A stretch of 64,000 bases of DNA from Aptenodytes patagonicus (GCF_965638725.1 NC_134950.1:107654802-107718801); one strand, 5' to 3'. Shown: positions 1 through 12,444, numbered from the stretch's first letter. Notes: generated by a model not told the origin, from the sequence alone. A program made the numbers and translations.

Positions 1-3000
1 ATTATTTCATTCCCCATGCTTTAGTATCTATTTCTATGTAAAGCAACAACATAGTTCAAAGATGCAGGAAAAATTAATCAGGTCAGTGCTGCCAAAAGGG
101 GTGGTTTTCTGTGTTGGGGTGGGGGTGGAACACCACTGTTGTTCTGCAGTGAGCTGATTCACGAAAATAAAGCCTCTTAAAACAACTTTTTAAAAGCAAC
201 CCGTTTTCTGTCATAGCTAGTTTCCTGCCGATTTGGCTCCCTAAAACAGTTCACAAGCAGCAGCACTGGAGAGAATAGAAATACTTTTTTTTTTCCCCAG
301 AAGCAGCTAATAAGGTCTGCTGTGCAGTAACAAACTATATCCCTTACCAAAGGCAGCCTTTACAAAGTTTACCTGTGAGCTTTTAACACAGTAACAGTCA
401 TCTTAAAATTATAAGATAACAAAACATTACAAGTAAAGTTCTGTTACGAAAAACAGTAAAAACCAGTTACACCAGAAGACCTTTACTCACCATATTCTGA
501 TGGCTGCAAAAGTATTATCACCAAAAGAAAAAAAAATCAGCAATAAGAGATCAAAAAATATCTTATCCTCTAATGAAAATATTATTACTGAGAAGTTAAA
601 ATTATGAGGGTTGATATTGCTATATTTGATGTCACTTTCTCCTGGAATATTCTACTTTAAAGTTGTTTTATGACTAGAATTATTCACATTTAAGCTCTTA
701 GGCAATAAGTACAGTAAGAGAATGTTAGCATTTCATTCACATGAAGTTAACACAATGGAGTAAAAATAATAATTTGCTGTCCATTTCAAGCATTAAGATC
801 CCCTCCTTCACAAAAAAAGGTCAAAACTGCAACAGTCTAAAAGAAATGTTTAAACAGTTACAAAATGCTAAGTGACCACTTACTCCACAGTGAAGTTAGT
901 TTATTATCCTTCACTCTGCCTCCTTTATTTGCCCCCGTTTCCCGTGGAGCTATCAATAGCTAACAGAAACGCTTATATTCACAATGATACATGTAGCTAT
1001 ATTAAACCGTGAAAGGACCAATTAAAGCAGCTTGGCAGAGCTGGGCGTACAACAGGAGTTGACCTGCTCAGCCAATGCCCCTAAGAGCAAAGAAAATCCC
1101 TGTGTGTAACTCCCATGCCTGTGATCAAATGTCATATATGCATTTATCTGCAACAGGAATAATATTTTCCATTCCAACATTGTATTACACAATATGACAT
1201 TGGGGTGGCAGGGGAGGACAACCAATGTGGCTTCTGTAAAGGGAGATTCTGTCTCACATGCCTAAAAGTTCTTTGAAAGAATCAACAAGCACATGGATAA
1301 TGGAAACCTAATTTATACAGTCTGCCAAGAGCTCCAAAAGACTTTTGATTAAGTACTTCTCTGAACATACTTAAGGAAATAAAGCAGCCATAGAATAAAA
1401 GAGAAAATATTAGATAAGCCGTAGGTAAATAACTGAGTAAGAAAACAGAAAACAAATATGGTCTACTCTCAGAGATGGAGGTGGTCATTGAAGTTCTGCT
1501 CGGACACATGCTGCTCCACACATTAATAGAAAACAGCAACAAAAATAAAAAACATGAGGTGACCAGAGATGTGACAGTTTGAAACTATTTCAAGTTATTT
1601 AGGATAGTCAAGGCACAGGCCAACTGTGGAGAGCTGCAGATCTCCAAGACTAAATGAATGTTAAACCAACAGACAAAATTTGACGTAGAGATTTAAAAGT
1701 AGATCTATACATACACGAAAGAAAACAATCCTAAACTACTTGGACTCCAACTGATCATTACCTCTCATGAATGAGATACTTTGATTATGATTGTTTCATA
1801 AAAACACCAGTTCAATAATCACTTTTCAAACCACAACCTGAACATCGGGAATGAAAAGGGAAAAAAAGTCCATATTAGACAAATGCATGGGGGAAAAAAA
1901 AAATCAGTTTGTTCACAACTTGGTTATCATGCACAATTCTGGAACGTCTCCCATTTCAAAATGCACAGAAGTGGAAAAAGTTCAGAGAAAGACAGAAAGT
2001 AGAACAATAAGTATGGAATAGCTTCCATGTAAAGAATGACTAAATAAGAGTCTTCAGTTTGGAAAAAAGGTGATAGGGTTAAGATGGGACAAGGTTCATA
2101 AAAAATCTTGAGTGATCTGGAGACGGATCTGACAAGTATTAGCATGATTGGATGCCTTTAATCTGATGACTGGATCAGAAAACAAACAAACGAGGTAATT
2201 TGCCTTTGAGCAGCAGATCTTACTGCCACAGTTTCTGAGGTGCCAAAAGCATACGTTAATTCCTCACTGCATAAGAGAATGGAAGAGAAATTCATTGAGT
2301 GTATTTAGAATACAAAAAAATTTAGAACTTAATCTAAAAATCTAAACTCACCAAAAAATGAGAAACTAATCCAGTTTCATAGAAGGCTCATCTTTTTCTG
2401 GCCCACAAGTTGTTGGAGCCTGGAAGAGCACGTGGAAAACAGTATCATATTTGCCAACCCATGCTCCCATGCATATCCCTAGACCTGAGCCTTTAGCCAG
2501 TACTGGAAACACTGTGCACGCTACTGACTAAGCACATGAACAGGGCACAGAGGGATAACTAACCTGTGGAGATTTAAAAAAAAAAGTGAAGACATCAGTT
2601 TGCATTTTTTTCAGAGTACAGAAAACTGGACAAACTGCAATGGAATGAAGGGGAACATGTAATACTGTATTTTTCTGTACAGTAAGTTCTGAACTACAGA
2701 CTGGTTCTGTGTTTCAGCACAGGCTGACTGAAAATATACTAGACATCTCAGTAAGATTAGCCCGTCTTCCCTCCATTGAGCGTATACACACACACACCTG
2801 CCTCAACTATTTCCTGGTTTTCCAGGAATTAGCATTTTACCAAAATTCACAGCATTCATGCTTCATTAGTTATGTGATGACTTCTTGGTAAATGATCAAT
2901 GTTTGTCATTGATATTCCTTGTATTTGAGGGTCTTCAATTTAAAAATATTTTGTAGGAGTTATTTAGAAACCAATATGAGAACTAAGACACTGCTGTGGC

Positions 3001-3775
3001 TAGGTAAATAATACTATGGGATGCTAAAAATACCAGTTATGCTTTGAAACACCTGACATGCAGAACTGTTAACAACAGAGATTTGATCAACTTTATAAAG
3101 TTTTGACATGTCTATGTAATAGACAGTCACTACTGCTATGTGTGAAGAAAACAAATAAAAAACCCAACACAAATGAACGCCAGAATTTCTCATAAAACTT
3201 CATTCATTACTGCCTACAACAGACTCCTGTTTCCTTCTCTTCTTCAACCAGTTACTATTTCCTCACTACCCTTCCCTTGTAGTGTATTACAAACACATTA
3301 AAAGACACAGGCACATACGCTTCTGCACAGGCACATATGCTTTCTGTTACTTTGTGCATATTTGCGTCAGCAGGTTCTGACCCTCAACTATTTTGTTCAA
3401 TACAAGCATTAATTTCCACTCTGCCTCCCTACTCTTCCCAAGTACTACTTTGGCCAGTGCTATAATCCAGCCAAATAGCCACTCACCCAAGTCTTCCCCT
3501 CCTTCACACACGTGAGGGTGTCACATAACCAGAAAATACAAGGCTATAGAATTTCAGATGATTATGAAGGAGTGAAGAACATAGAGTAAGAACATCCCAG
3601 CTTACTCCATTATCACATAGATGAGTATCAGATAAGAACGTGTGAAAGGGGATAAATGCGCAAAATAATTGATAAGTGCCTTGCTAATAAGATACAAGCA
3701 CTACTTTACTGGTGATCTAATAGTCAAACAGCATACAACCTGCTTTCCTGCAAAAAATGGTGTTGTGGGTTTGGT

Positions 3776-3852
3776 GGAGGTTTTTTGTTGGGTTTTTTGT
3801 TTGTTTTGGTTTTTGTTTTGTTTTGTTTTTTTGTTTTGTTTTTTTTTTTAAG
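3776..3852. repeat. Imperfect TTTTG-rich low-complexity tract
   Basis: The plus strand here is almost only T and G, in irregular TTTTG and TTTG units, ending in a run of T. It produces a spurious Phe/Cys-rich open frame. Seen directly; no function is implied. Confidence 0.8.
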
Positions 3853-4580
3853 GTACTAGTGCAGTCAAGGAAATTGCAGAACAACTACTTGTTTTTTAAG
3901 CCAGACAATCCAATCAAAACTGATAAAATTCTAGATTCCTGAACAATTGGAACAAAATTATATGCTGAGCTATATAGGCTAAGGGTGAGCCAAAGGGGAA
4001 GTTCCCATTCTCCCTCTTCTTTTAATTCCATCTCCGCTCTCAGCTTTACCCGCCTCCCACCTTGACACAACTCAAGCCATTCTCAGACTTTTTGCAGCAC
4101 TCGCTCACCTCAACTCCAAAACAGGGGAAGCATGTTTTCCCCTCTGCAGGAGTTTAGTTTTCTGCCAGTTTATCATGTTGAACCAGCCCAGTGAGTGACT
4201 CAGCTCCATGAGCACCAAGGTCAAGTGCAGGAAAAAGGAAGGGAACCAGGGGATGTGGAAGAGGGCAGGGAAGGAAATGTTTTACTCCCTAGCCTTTTTC
4301 TCAAGGCTGGAGCAGGGAAAAAGGCAAGCACTCTTTCTCCAAGCAGCAGGCTTTTAAATGGACTTAACTACAACAGCTTTTAGCTGTACTAATATTTTAG
4401 AATTCTTTTAAGTTTTCAGTAGAATAAGTCAAGGAGAGTTATCTGATTACATAGCATTAACAATTTTATGCATTACAGGTTTACATACCACAAACATCCA
4501 TATAATACCCGAGGCAACATTAAGTATGTTGTTCACATCCCAAACCTCTGTATCCAACTATAGCATTTAATCTCTTAATG

Positions 4581-4611
4581 AAGTCGGAGCTCTCCGACTT
4601 GTTTACAAGTC
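4581..4611. repeat. Two overlapping perfect inverted repeats
   Basis: Arms AAGTCGGA and TCCGACTT flank a 4-base centre (4581-4600). The right arm then pairs alternatively with a following CAAGTC (GACTTG-TTTA-CAAGTC, 4596-4611). The two stems share bases and are mutually exclusive. Seen directly; it may be chance. Confidence 0.7.
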
Positions 4612-6524
4612 AACGCCTTTCCTTTTCAGTGTTTTCCTCTCTAACTCCCTATTTTACAGGCACGTTAACAGGAAAGTCACACACAAATTCATCCACTCAA
4701 GTGATATAGATCCAGAACAGTAGATAATTTAAACATATTTTGCAAATGTAACTGCTAGTCCACATAAATTCTACTTAATTGCATGAAGAATTTTTTTTTT
4801 TTAAAAATCACAAACCTAAAGGTCAGAAATAAGCCACTACAAGAGTGCCAGTTCCACTCTTCCCCCCACCCTCCCAAGATTTTCAAATGTACAAAGCCTT
4901 CCAGATGCTTCATATATAAGCATGGTCTAACAACTGTCTAACTATGCCTTTACGTATGTTCAGTATTTTGAGATGCCATCTCACTGAACACCACACTCCA
5001 TGCCTTTCTGACTAGCTCTTCTACCATAAGGAAGACTGCCCAAACAGATTGATGCTGTACTGCTGTCATCCATCCAGTACAGGAAACAAACTGTTGCCGC
5101 AGTTCATACTATTTTATTTTTTCTATTCCATTTAGTTTGGGGGAAAAAAAGTGGCGGTTATTAGAACACTTGCTCATCGCTTGAATATACCAAAGGAAAT
5201 GCATGTAGTATATCTCTTTTATGGGTAGGTAGGGGTTTGAGGGGAGAAAGCTCTGGGAGAAAACAACCCAACTTTGTCAGCTTGGTGTTTTACTGGATCA
5301 TCTTCCTAAAGAATCTTTATGCAAAAAGCAATTAAAATAATGTAAATATATTAAGTTTATCAAATATCTGTTTTCATCTCTTTACATTCACATCCCACAT
5401 CACATGGTATTAGCCTTATTTATCCGTGATCTATACAACAAAAAGGAGAAGCCACCATTATGAGGAATTGCCTTTTACAAAAACCCATCTTTTCACCTAT
5501 GATCATCTAAAAAAAAAAAAAAAATTAAGAATGAGTATTGATTGTAAGACAGTGTCCAAAATAATGTGCAAGATCCAACCAGCTCTCACAGTGCCAGCAG
5601 TGATTCAAGCACCATACTTGGTATCGCTGCTGCAACACGCTTCAGAAAGAGGAAGCGTTAAGGGCTTCTGAGCCGAAGGAAGAAAGAGTTATTGCTTCCC
5701 TAGCAGTGCCTCATCATCCAAGTGAGAAAAGCACTCATTTCCCCACCACCGCTTGTAGACAAATACTCATCCCGCTGCAGAAGAGGCTGCCCTGACCAGA
5801 CCTTCACTCGCGATGCCCGAGCTCCACCTCAGGCTTGATTCTGCTCCCCCAGGCGGGTTCAGGGGCGAGGCCTAGCAGGAGGCAAGGCTCCCAACACCAC
5901 GCCATTCGGTACCAAACACCTACTTAATCCAAGACACGGTCGCTGGTGCAAAAGCACATACCTAGAAAAACACGTGGAGCAAGCCAGGTTAAGACTGCTC
6001 CTCTCCACAGTCCGAATCTTCCCTCCTACCTCTCTCTCTCTCTCGAGCTCCAGCAGGACTTGCCTTTTAAACAGAGCTTTTACGCCTGCCTGTTGAACTG
6101 CCAGCGGCACTGGTTACTCCCGCTCCCCCTTGCAAGCGGGAGGCGGACTGACCGCCCCACGCCGCCCCGGGCGGGAGAGTGCCGCGCCCGCCGCCGGGCT
6201 GCTCCGCTGCCCCGGCCGGAGCCGCCCAGGTGCGCTTCCTCCTTTCGGCCAGCGGCGACGGCTTATGGAAACAAAGAGAAACAAGCTCTCAGCCACCCCA
6301 GGCACCGGACTTTCGCCCTCTCCCGAGGCACGCTCCTCCACCTGGACAGGTAGCCCCGGCACCGCCAGCTGCGGAGAGGCGATACGGCCTCTCCACAGGG
6401 TCCAGGGGCCCTCCGGCGGCGAGCCGGCCCACCCCACGCGGCAGCTCCACTCCCCCGCACACAAAGCGCCGGCGCTGTCCTCAGGCGCTGCCCCCGGGCA
6501 TCTCCCCGCTCCCCCCTCTCTCAC

Positions 6525-6642
6525 CGGAGCCCCGGTCCCTCTCGTCGTCTTCTTCCTCCTCCTGCCGCTGCCCATCCCGCTCCGCCGGCCCCCGCTCCTC
6601 GCCCTGCGCCTCCACCGGCACCACCGTGAAGCTGGTCGGCAT
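6525..6642 (-). CDS. SLC12A7: First coding exon of a K-Cl cotransporter (KCC4 / SLC12A7-like), partial
   Basis: KCC4 is a plasma-membrane electroneutral potassium-chloride symporter used in volume regulation and epithelial transport. The exon encodes 39 residues plus one base. It opens with MPTSFTVVPVEA, against MPTNFTVVPVEA in mammalian SLC12A7 from memory of the family, followed by an acidic Glu/Asp/Arg-rich stretch as expected for the cytosolic amino terminus. It ends at a strong donor (G|GTGAGAG) in phase 1, so the next exon should begin with the rest of a Gly codon, as in the family's G-DGNP junction. The ATG is the only one in the CpG island giving this conserved start. No membrane segments are present in this exon, and exon 2 was not found in the 6.5 kb to the left, so the gene runs out of the window. 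KCC1, KCC2 and KCC3 have different starts, so the KCC4 type is favoured; a duplicated relative is possible. Confidence 0.72.
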
Positions 6643-6720
6643 GGCGCAGGCGGCCCCGGGACCCGCTGGCGCCTCCTCCCAGGGCAGCGGGCAGGGTAAG
6701 CCCGGCGCTGCCGCCTCCCT

Positions 6721-6726
6721 CACGTG
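6721..6726. promoter_or_regulatory. Palindromic E-box CACGTG
   Basis: A CACGTG hexamer lies 79 bp upstream of the SLC12A7-like ATG inside the CpG island. This is the binding core for bHLH-zip factors such as USF, MYC and MAX. Position and sequence are seen; use as a site is inference. Confidence 0.45.
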
Positions 6727-6880
6727 AGAGCCATTTCCTCACGCAGCAGGGGGCGGTGGCTCGGTGCCGGCCACCACCCGCTCCCGCCCCCTCACCGCCT
6801 GACTGACGGCGCTGCGGCCGCAGCTCCGAAGTGAGAGGCAGGGGCCCGGGGGCGCGGGCGGCAGCCTCCCCGGCGGCGAG

Positions 6881-6992
6881 GAAGAGGAAGAGGAAGAGGA
6901 AGAGGAAGAGGAAGAAGAAGAAGAAGAAGAAGAAGAAGAAGAAGAAGAAGAAGAAGAAGAAGAAGAAGAAGAAGAAGAAGAAGAAGAAGAAG
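6881..6992. repeat. GAAGAG/GAA microsatellite (TTC on the gene strand)
   Basis: About five GAAGAG units (6881-6913) pass into an uninterrupted GAA run of about 27 units ending at 6992. Read on the minus strand it is a TTC tract about 240 bp upstream of the SLC12A7-like start codon, so within the promoter or 5' UTR. It creates spurious poly-Ser, poly-Glu and poly-Lys frames. Long pure purine tracts of this type can form triplexes and vary in length. Confidence 0.95.
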
Positions 6993-7149
6993 GGCGTGCT
7001 ATGACTAGCTCTGATTTACATACACGCAACTTCCCAGTTCGGAACTGAGGCAGGTCGGTGGGAGGTTTTGCTTTCCCGCGGAGGGGGAGAGGAGCGCCGG
7101 GGCGTTGGCGGGGAGAAGTGGCTGCCGTGAGTCGAGCTAGTGCCATTGG

Positions 7150-9840
7150 GGAAACAGCCTGAGAAGGGTGTGCGCCAGCGTCTGGATGTGTGCGAGCCGC
7201 CCTGGCTTGTTTATTGGGTTTCAGCTATGGCTGTTGGGCACTAAAAATGCTTCCTGTCTTTCTCAAACCTTGCCTTGCAGATATCCTTGCAGCACTAGGA
7301 CCACCAGGCTGCTACTCCTCAGATCCCAGCAGACAGAAACTGTCTTCCAGTTTCTCTGAAACCAGAGCCAGGCAGCGGGGCCCTGATCCTCCAGGTCTCA
7401 AGGGATGGCAGCATCCAGAAGGCCCAAGCAGGAGCTTTGCGGGCCACCTTTTGGACAAGTGGAGGAGAAAGTCCACTGTGTGCCTTGGGACTACCAAGAA
7501 ATGAAGATGGTTCCCAGACATCTGCTCTCCTACACAGCAGCCCTGGATTGCAGGGGACAGCTGAAGGCCCTGTGATTCAGGTTGGAGTCAGCACATAAGG
7601 TCTGACCTGAAGTGAAGCAGATTCAATGAATCAGTGCATGGGCAGTGTATCAAATTAAATATTAATGATGTAGCACTAGTGATGAGCTGTAGCTCTTGGT
7701 TACCTTAAACTTCCTTCCCAGAGGAGGTTGTAGCATCTCCACTCCAAAAGTAGAGACAACAGACTTGGAAGCCAAGGGCCTTTTTCTTGTCTCCTGCTAT
7801 TCTACCTTCCCAGCAAAGTGCTAGAATAGAGCAGAAAGACTCTGTTCATGTCAGTCTGTATCTGTGCCTTTTGGAAGGGGACTCTGGTGGGTTTGTGGGT
7901 CCCATACCTCAGTGGGATGGAAGATGTCTACCTAACACTACAGTCTGTCCCACAGCGTAGAGGCCTTCAAAGAAGGGGGTGGGGAAAGTGATTCTGGCCA
8001 TCAAAGGTGGCAGTGAAGTGGCAGATGTGGACGTGGTAGGGCAGCAAGAAAAGGAGAGGGAGAGAGGCGTGGTAACATTTTGGTATCTGGTATGGGCTTC
8101 CAGTTCCACCCCCATTCAAACCATGGTGTAACTACAGTAACGAGAACAGTGGCTGCATCAAAAAGGAGTTTCTGTGTTGGGGATGTGTCTCTTCATCCTC
8201 CCCCTGCCTTTTTCCAAGCTCAAGAAAGCAACTGGAATGGTGTCTTTGCTAGTGATAGCAGATTTCTAATATGTTAATGATGTTACCTGCAGAGGCAAGG
8301 ATATTTGGGGGCACTTTTAATATTAAAACTTATTTTGTCATGGTACAGGCTATCAGAATTAACAGTACTAAGGAACTAGATACAATGGTAAATTAGAATA
8401 GTAAATGTAATTTTAAAACATATACAAAAAATAACAATTCCCTCTTCAAGGACTGAACAGCATGCAATCTATAAGGCATGGGATCACATATGAGCATTGA
8501 GAAGAAAATTTTAAATTGCTGATCATTTTTTAAGTACCATCCATCTGGTGCCTTGAGAAGTCTATTGAAAGAAACTCATATACGATAAAGATGAAAACTG
8601 TATCATACCGTCTCATGCTGCATGCACAAAAGGTTGAGTGGGGAGAAAGTAGGACTGCAGCCTTCAATTTTACTTCAACCTGATGATACAATTTTTTTGT
8701 CCAGAATAGCTAAGAGCCAAAGAAAGAGAAGCTTTGGACCAAGCAACTTTTGAATGAACAGAGGCAGCACTTCCTCTTCCAACTTTCTTCTGTTTCCTCT
8801 GTTGTAACCATGGAGAGCCATCTGATGAAAAATAGGTGCAGTTCTGTGGAGCAAGGATGGTAAGTTCATATGAGGTTGTGGGTTGTCCCCCATTACAGGG
8901 ACACTGTAGTCTGAGGGCTGTGATTTGTGAGCCTCTTAAAAGTTTTTGGACAATGAGGACCTGGGACTAGAAAAAGTAACTCACGTTGATTTATTGTCAT
9001 TTCCCTTCAAATAGCATGAGATAAGTAGTGTTGTGATACATGCCAGGTTTAACAACAGACTACTCTGATGGTACCCTTCTAGGAATAAGAAATGAAAAAA
9101 AGAGCAAAAGTAGAATAAGATTAAGACATCATATAGATCTGTGTCTAAAAAGCACAATACTGGAATCATAACATATGAGTGTTTTGCTAAAAAAAAAAAA
9201 AAGCAAAAGCTTTCAGTTTGTGACATTCACTGAAAACACAGAGCGCTGGACCATCACCATCTTTCTGTTTGGCAAGATAGGAATGCAGCAGGTACACCAC
9301 CAATTCAACCAGATATATCCAGATGGACCTTTAGAAGGCATTTCACTTGTTAACAAAAATGAATTTTGGCGGTGAATATTCTATTGAGTGCTCAAGCCTG
9401 TCCCCCCCTAAAAAAAAAACCCCAGAACACATGAAGAGATATGAAAGTATAATGAAGCTAGTTTACATACTGAGAATAGAAAAAGGATTAAATTAATGCT
9501 AGCGATGAATGTTATGATTTAAAACAAGACATCTGCCTAAGGAAATTGATGATATCACTAAGACACCGATACCTTAAAAACTTGTATTGTCTTTGATGTT
9601 ATTGAGATATTAGAAATAAATCACTAGAAATAAAAAAAAAACCCCACAGTTATTGTCACAGGAAAAAAAAGTAAAATCAGAAATAGCAAAGAAGGAAAGA
9701 AAAATGCTTAAAACATCCAGATCATAGTCTATGTGACTAACAATAAGAATCTTACTAAAATTACACATTTTCAAGTCATCAGGACTAATGCAGTTTAACA
9801 TACATGAAACTGAAAACAAGCTACCCAGTGACTTCTTGGA
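7150..9840. other. Intergenic DNA, no recognisable gene
   Basis: This stretch lies upstream of the SLC12A7-like promoter. No conserved coding segment was found. A short stretch around 7725-7765 resembles a CR1 3' region (CAGAGGAGGTTGTAG followed by CTCCA) but is too short for a firm call. The remainder is AT-rich with short A-runs. Confidence 0.5.
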
Positions 9841-9879
9841 CTCAGGAATGTTAAATTTTTAAAAATCTTGGAAAATTGG

Positions 9880-10450
9880 GAAAATTCCAAAAGAGTGAAT
9901 GATTGTCCTTATCAATATTGAGTCATCAATACCCAAAAAGAGGAAGAAGAGTGACTCAGAAAAGTTGAGCTAACTGGCTCAATGATAACTTTGTTTTGAG
10001 GAAAGATGATTGTGATATATAAATTTTGGGGGACAAGATAACGTCTGAACAGTTAAAGTTGTTCTAGTGTTACAACCCACATGAAAATAGCCAAGGCATT
10101 TGATTTGGTACCAACTGAAATTTGGTTGGAAATTTCTATGGAATTAACTCCATATAACTTCCATATATTTCAAAACTGCTTCCTGACAGATCTCAAGGTG
10201 TTAGCAGAGGCAGAAAGATAACGAAATGTAAGACAGGGAGCAAAGAAGATTAGGATTTGCTCTGACATTTTCATCAGCCATTTAGATTTTCTAGTAAAGT
10301 CTGTGGGTGACAATGATTGCAATAATAAGTAATGGGGGGGAATGTTTGTAATCTGAATCGAACAGACGAAGGCATTATAATGCAGCCATAAATACATCTG
10401 AGGATCAGGACTGCAGGAAGCGAACATTTATCTTGGGAAGCGATAACTCC
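9880..10450 (+). repeat. Ancient degenerate CR1-like fragment
   Basis: Plus-strand conceptual translation shows scattered matches to a CR1 reverse transcriptase, including an AKAFD-like segment near 10090-10115 and a stretch resembling the region that precedes the catalytic box, broken by many stops and frameshifts. Order and spacing fit a very old CR1 copy. Boundaries are approximate. Confidence 0.4.
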
Positions 10451-10459
10451 AAAAAGGAT

Positions 10460-12100
10460 ACACTGTAACCCAAGTTGAGTGTGACACCTTCCCAGTTTGA
10501 CCTTTGCCAGACCTTCCTGACTCTTCAAATATTTCTGTCACATACCATGACCAAAATGCAAGCCAGCTACATTGTGCTTTTTATTTCCTGGGTACAGACA
10601 AGTGTTTCCCAGAGTCCCATGCACCATGCCAAGTGGTACTGTTCTAAGACTTAGTCTGTTGGCTACTTGTCTCTCCTCAACGAGAGGAGAGGGGCATCAC
10701 AACCTGCCATCACCTGATTCCTTACAGCCTGTTATCACTGTAATCTAGAACACAGTTCAGGTTAGCACATCACAATGGACTCTAACTTTGTGAAAGCCAT
10801 AGAGTTTCCATTGCCCAAGTGCTCATGGCTAGGACATTTCTGCAGAGATGCTGCAGTAGCTTTTCATATCTATAGTGATCATTAAGACACACCTGAAGCA
10901 AAGTGTCAGATTGTGTGTCTATCTTGCATTCAGAGCATATGGAAGTGGAAGCCTATGAAAACCTGATGAAATTACTCATTGCCAACATAGTCAATGCAAG
11001 TAGTGAACTGGCAGTGTTTAGGCAGACTGAACAAGACCACAGTGGTGTAATCACACTGTTTTGTGGATATGGAATACCCAGCAGCAGTTCCAGAAATCCT
11101 GTATGACCTCTCTGTTATGAAAGAAGTTGGCTACAGTCTTCCAGGGTCAGAGCATGCTGATAGAAGAGCACATACTGGTATGAAGGTGGAATGCTACAGA
11201 ATTATGTCATCTGGCAGCACAGTTGATTCCTCATTCTTTCTAAATCACAAAATCATTGATAGAGAACATTCTGGAGGATCCTTTCCTGGAATGATTTAGG
11301 AAGCTGTATCCACCACAGTATGAAGCATGTTAGGATACCATCACGGAAAACTGGGTATGTATAATTATTGAACAGTATTTGCAAAACTAGTGGCAAGTAT
11401 TTTTACTTATAAAAGGCTCAGAACACAACTGAATTCAACAACTATTCCTCCATTCAGAAGGTATATGAATCTTAGCTGACCGAAGGCTGGGGAAATTAGG
11501 TGTGTCACATATGCCAGCATGCTTACTGAGTAATGATATGCCAGAGCATGTGTTGATATCACAACACAGGTTTCTAACAAGACTGAGATTTGCTTTGTAA
11601 TCCTTTAATGAGTCTCTTTGCGTTGAATGCACATACATATCTTGATTCTACTTGAGTTGTTAGCAGAGCAATGCTGTTGGCTCATCGGCAGGCTTTGCAT
11701 GACATAATTTTATCTTTCAGTAAACTCCTGTGGCTTCTGTAATAAGAGCAAAACTCAAGAGTTTCATTGGTTTGATAAAGCTTTCCATGGATGAGCTTTG
11801 TAGAAATCCACAGACTGAGCTGGGCTACTTTATCCTGTCATTAGTTTACATGGTGATAGTTTATGGTGCTTTTTTAGTCCGTGAGGCTGGGTAGACTCCT
11901 AAGGTGCTATGACAGATGGCAGCATTTCTTAAATTTGTGGCTTCAGTTTACTGTATGAAAACCTGCATATTGTCTCATTTTGTTGAAAAGATCAGATGGA
12001 TAAGCATCAAAGCAAAAAGTTGTGTGTTTACCTGGCTTAGCCAATGCACTGTTTTTCATTGTTTCCATCCTTCTCCATCCTTAGTGATATCTAAAAGTTG
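10460..12100. other. Intergenic DNA, unrecognised
   Basis: Moderate GC with a few short open frames (for example 10903-11106 and 11063-11299, plus strand) that overlap in different frames and match no family recognised here. It could be a decayed transposon, but no terminal repeats or catalytic motif were seen. Confidence 0.35.
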
Positions 12101-12101
12101 C

Positions 12102-12444
12102 TGTCAGGACCCTGAGTGCACTAATAGGACTTAATTGCACTGACCAGCCTCACCTGAGACACTTCCACCTGCACATCCTCTGCCCCTGGGCTGAGGGGCT
12201 CCATTTAAGTTCAGGCCTGGGCCTTCTGTCCCTCTCTGATCTATACCATAGGTGTACTTGCCTCCAGTTCCATCACAGCTATGCTTCACCATGGGCTTTG
12301 TTGATCCAGAGCCTGGCCTGCTTGCCTCACTTGGGTACTGTGGAACCAGTCCCTGGCTGGTGAAGCTCCTGCCCTGCTAGCCTTGTTACTGTGCTTGGCT
12401 TCTCTCCCAAAGGGAGCAAACAGTCCTGACTGTTTCTTGATGCA
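12102..12444 (+). mobile_element. Possible solo LTR or LTR-like retroelement block
   Basis: A GC-richer block that starts TG and ends CA (about 343 bp) and stands out from the AT-rich DNA around it. Its text (ACTTCCACCTGCACATCCTC and neighbours) resembles repeat sequences seen in bird genomes. No perfect target duplication was found: the flanks AGTTGC and AGTCTG share only three bases. The exact family is not known to me, and strand and ends are tentative. Confidence 0.33.

Larger units (their letters stand above)
1..5800. other. AT-rich non-coding DNA, probable intron 1 of the SLC12A7-like gene
   Basis: No conserved coding segment was recognised in either strand. The short open frames are interrupted and show no known domain. 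Because the SLC12A7-like first exon at 6525-6642 reads leftward and ends in a splice donor, this stretch is inferred to be its first intron, and no exon 2 was found in it. Visible structure: a short CA run near 2787, a T/G-rich tract at 3780-3852, paired inverted repeats at 4581-4611 and A-runs near 4790 and 5510. Confidence 0.5.
5800..7150. promoter_or_regulatory. CpG island and promoter of the SLC12A7-like gene
   Basis: Base composition changes abruptly from AT-rich flanks to GC-rich DNA with dense CpG, peaking at about 6.1-6.9 kb. It contains the first coding exon of an SLC12A7-like gene on the minus strand. A palindromic E-box, CACGTG, lies at 6721-6726, about 80 bp upstream of the inferred ATG. 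A CT run at about 6030-6047 and a long GAA tract at 6881-6992 flank the exon on its intronic and upstream sides. CpG islands mark most constitutive vertebrate promoters, so this is the likely transcription start region, and it could fire in both directions. Confidence 0.8.

Noticed and set aside
5946-6727. Several long open frames on both strands of the CpG island
   Set aside because: GC-rich DNA has few stop codons. Only the frame beginning at 6642 on the minus strand has a family-specific start and a matching donor phase.
6739-7146. Minus-strand 135-codon frame with a long poly-serine run
   Set aside because: It is produced by the GAA/TTC microsatellite; the flanking residues are GC-rich promoter sequence without domain similarity.
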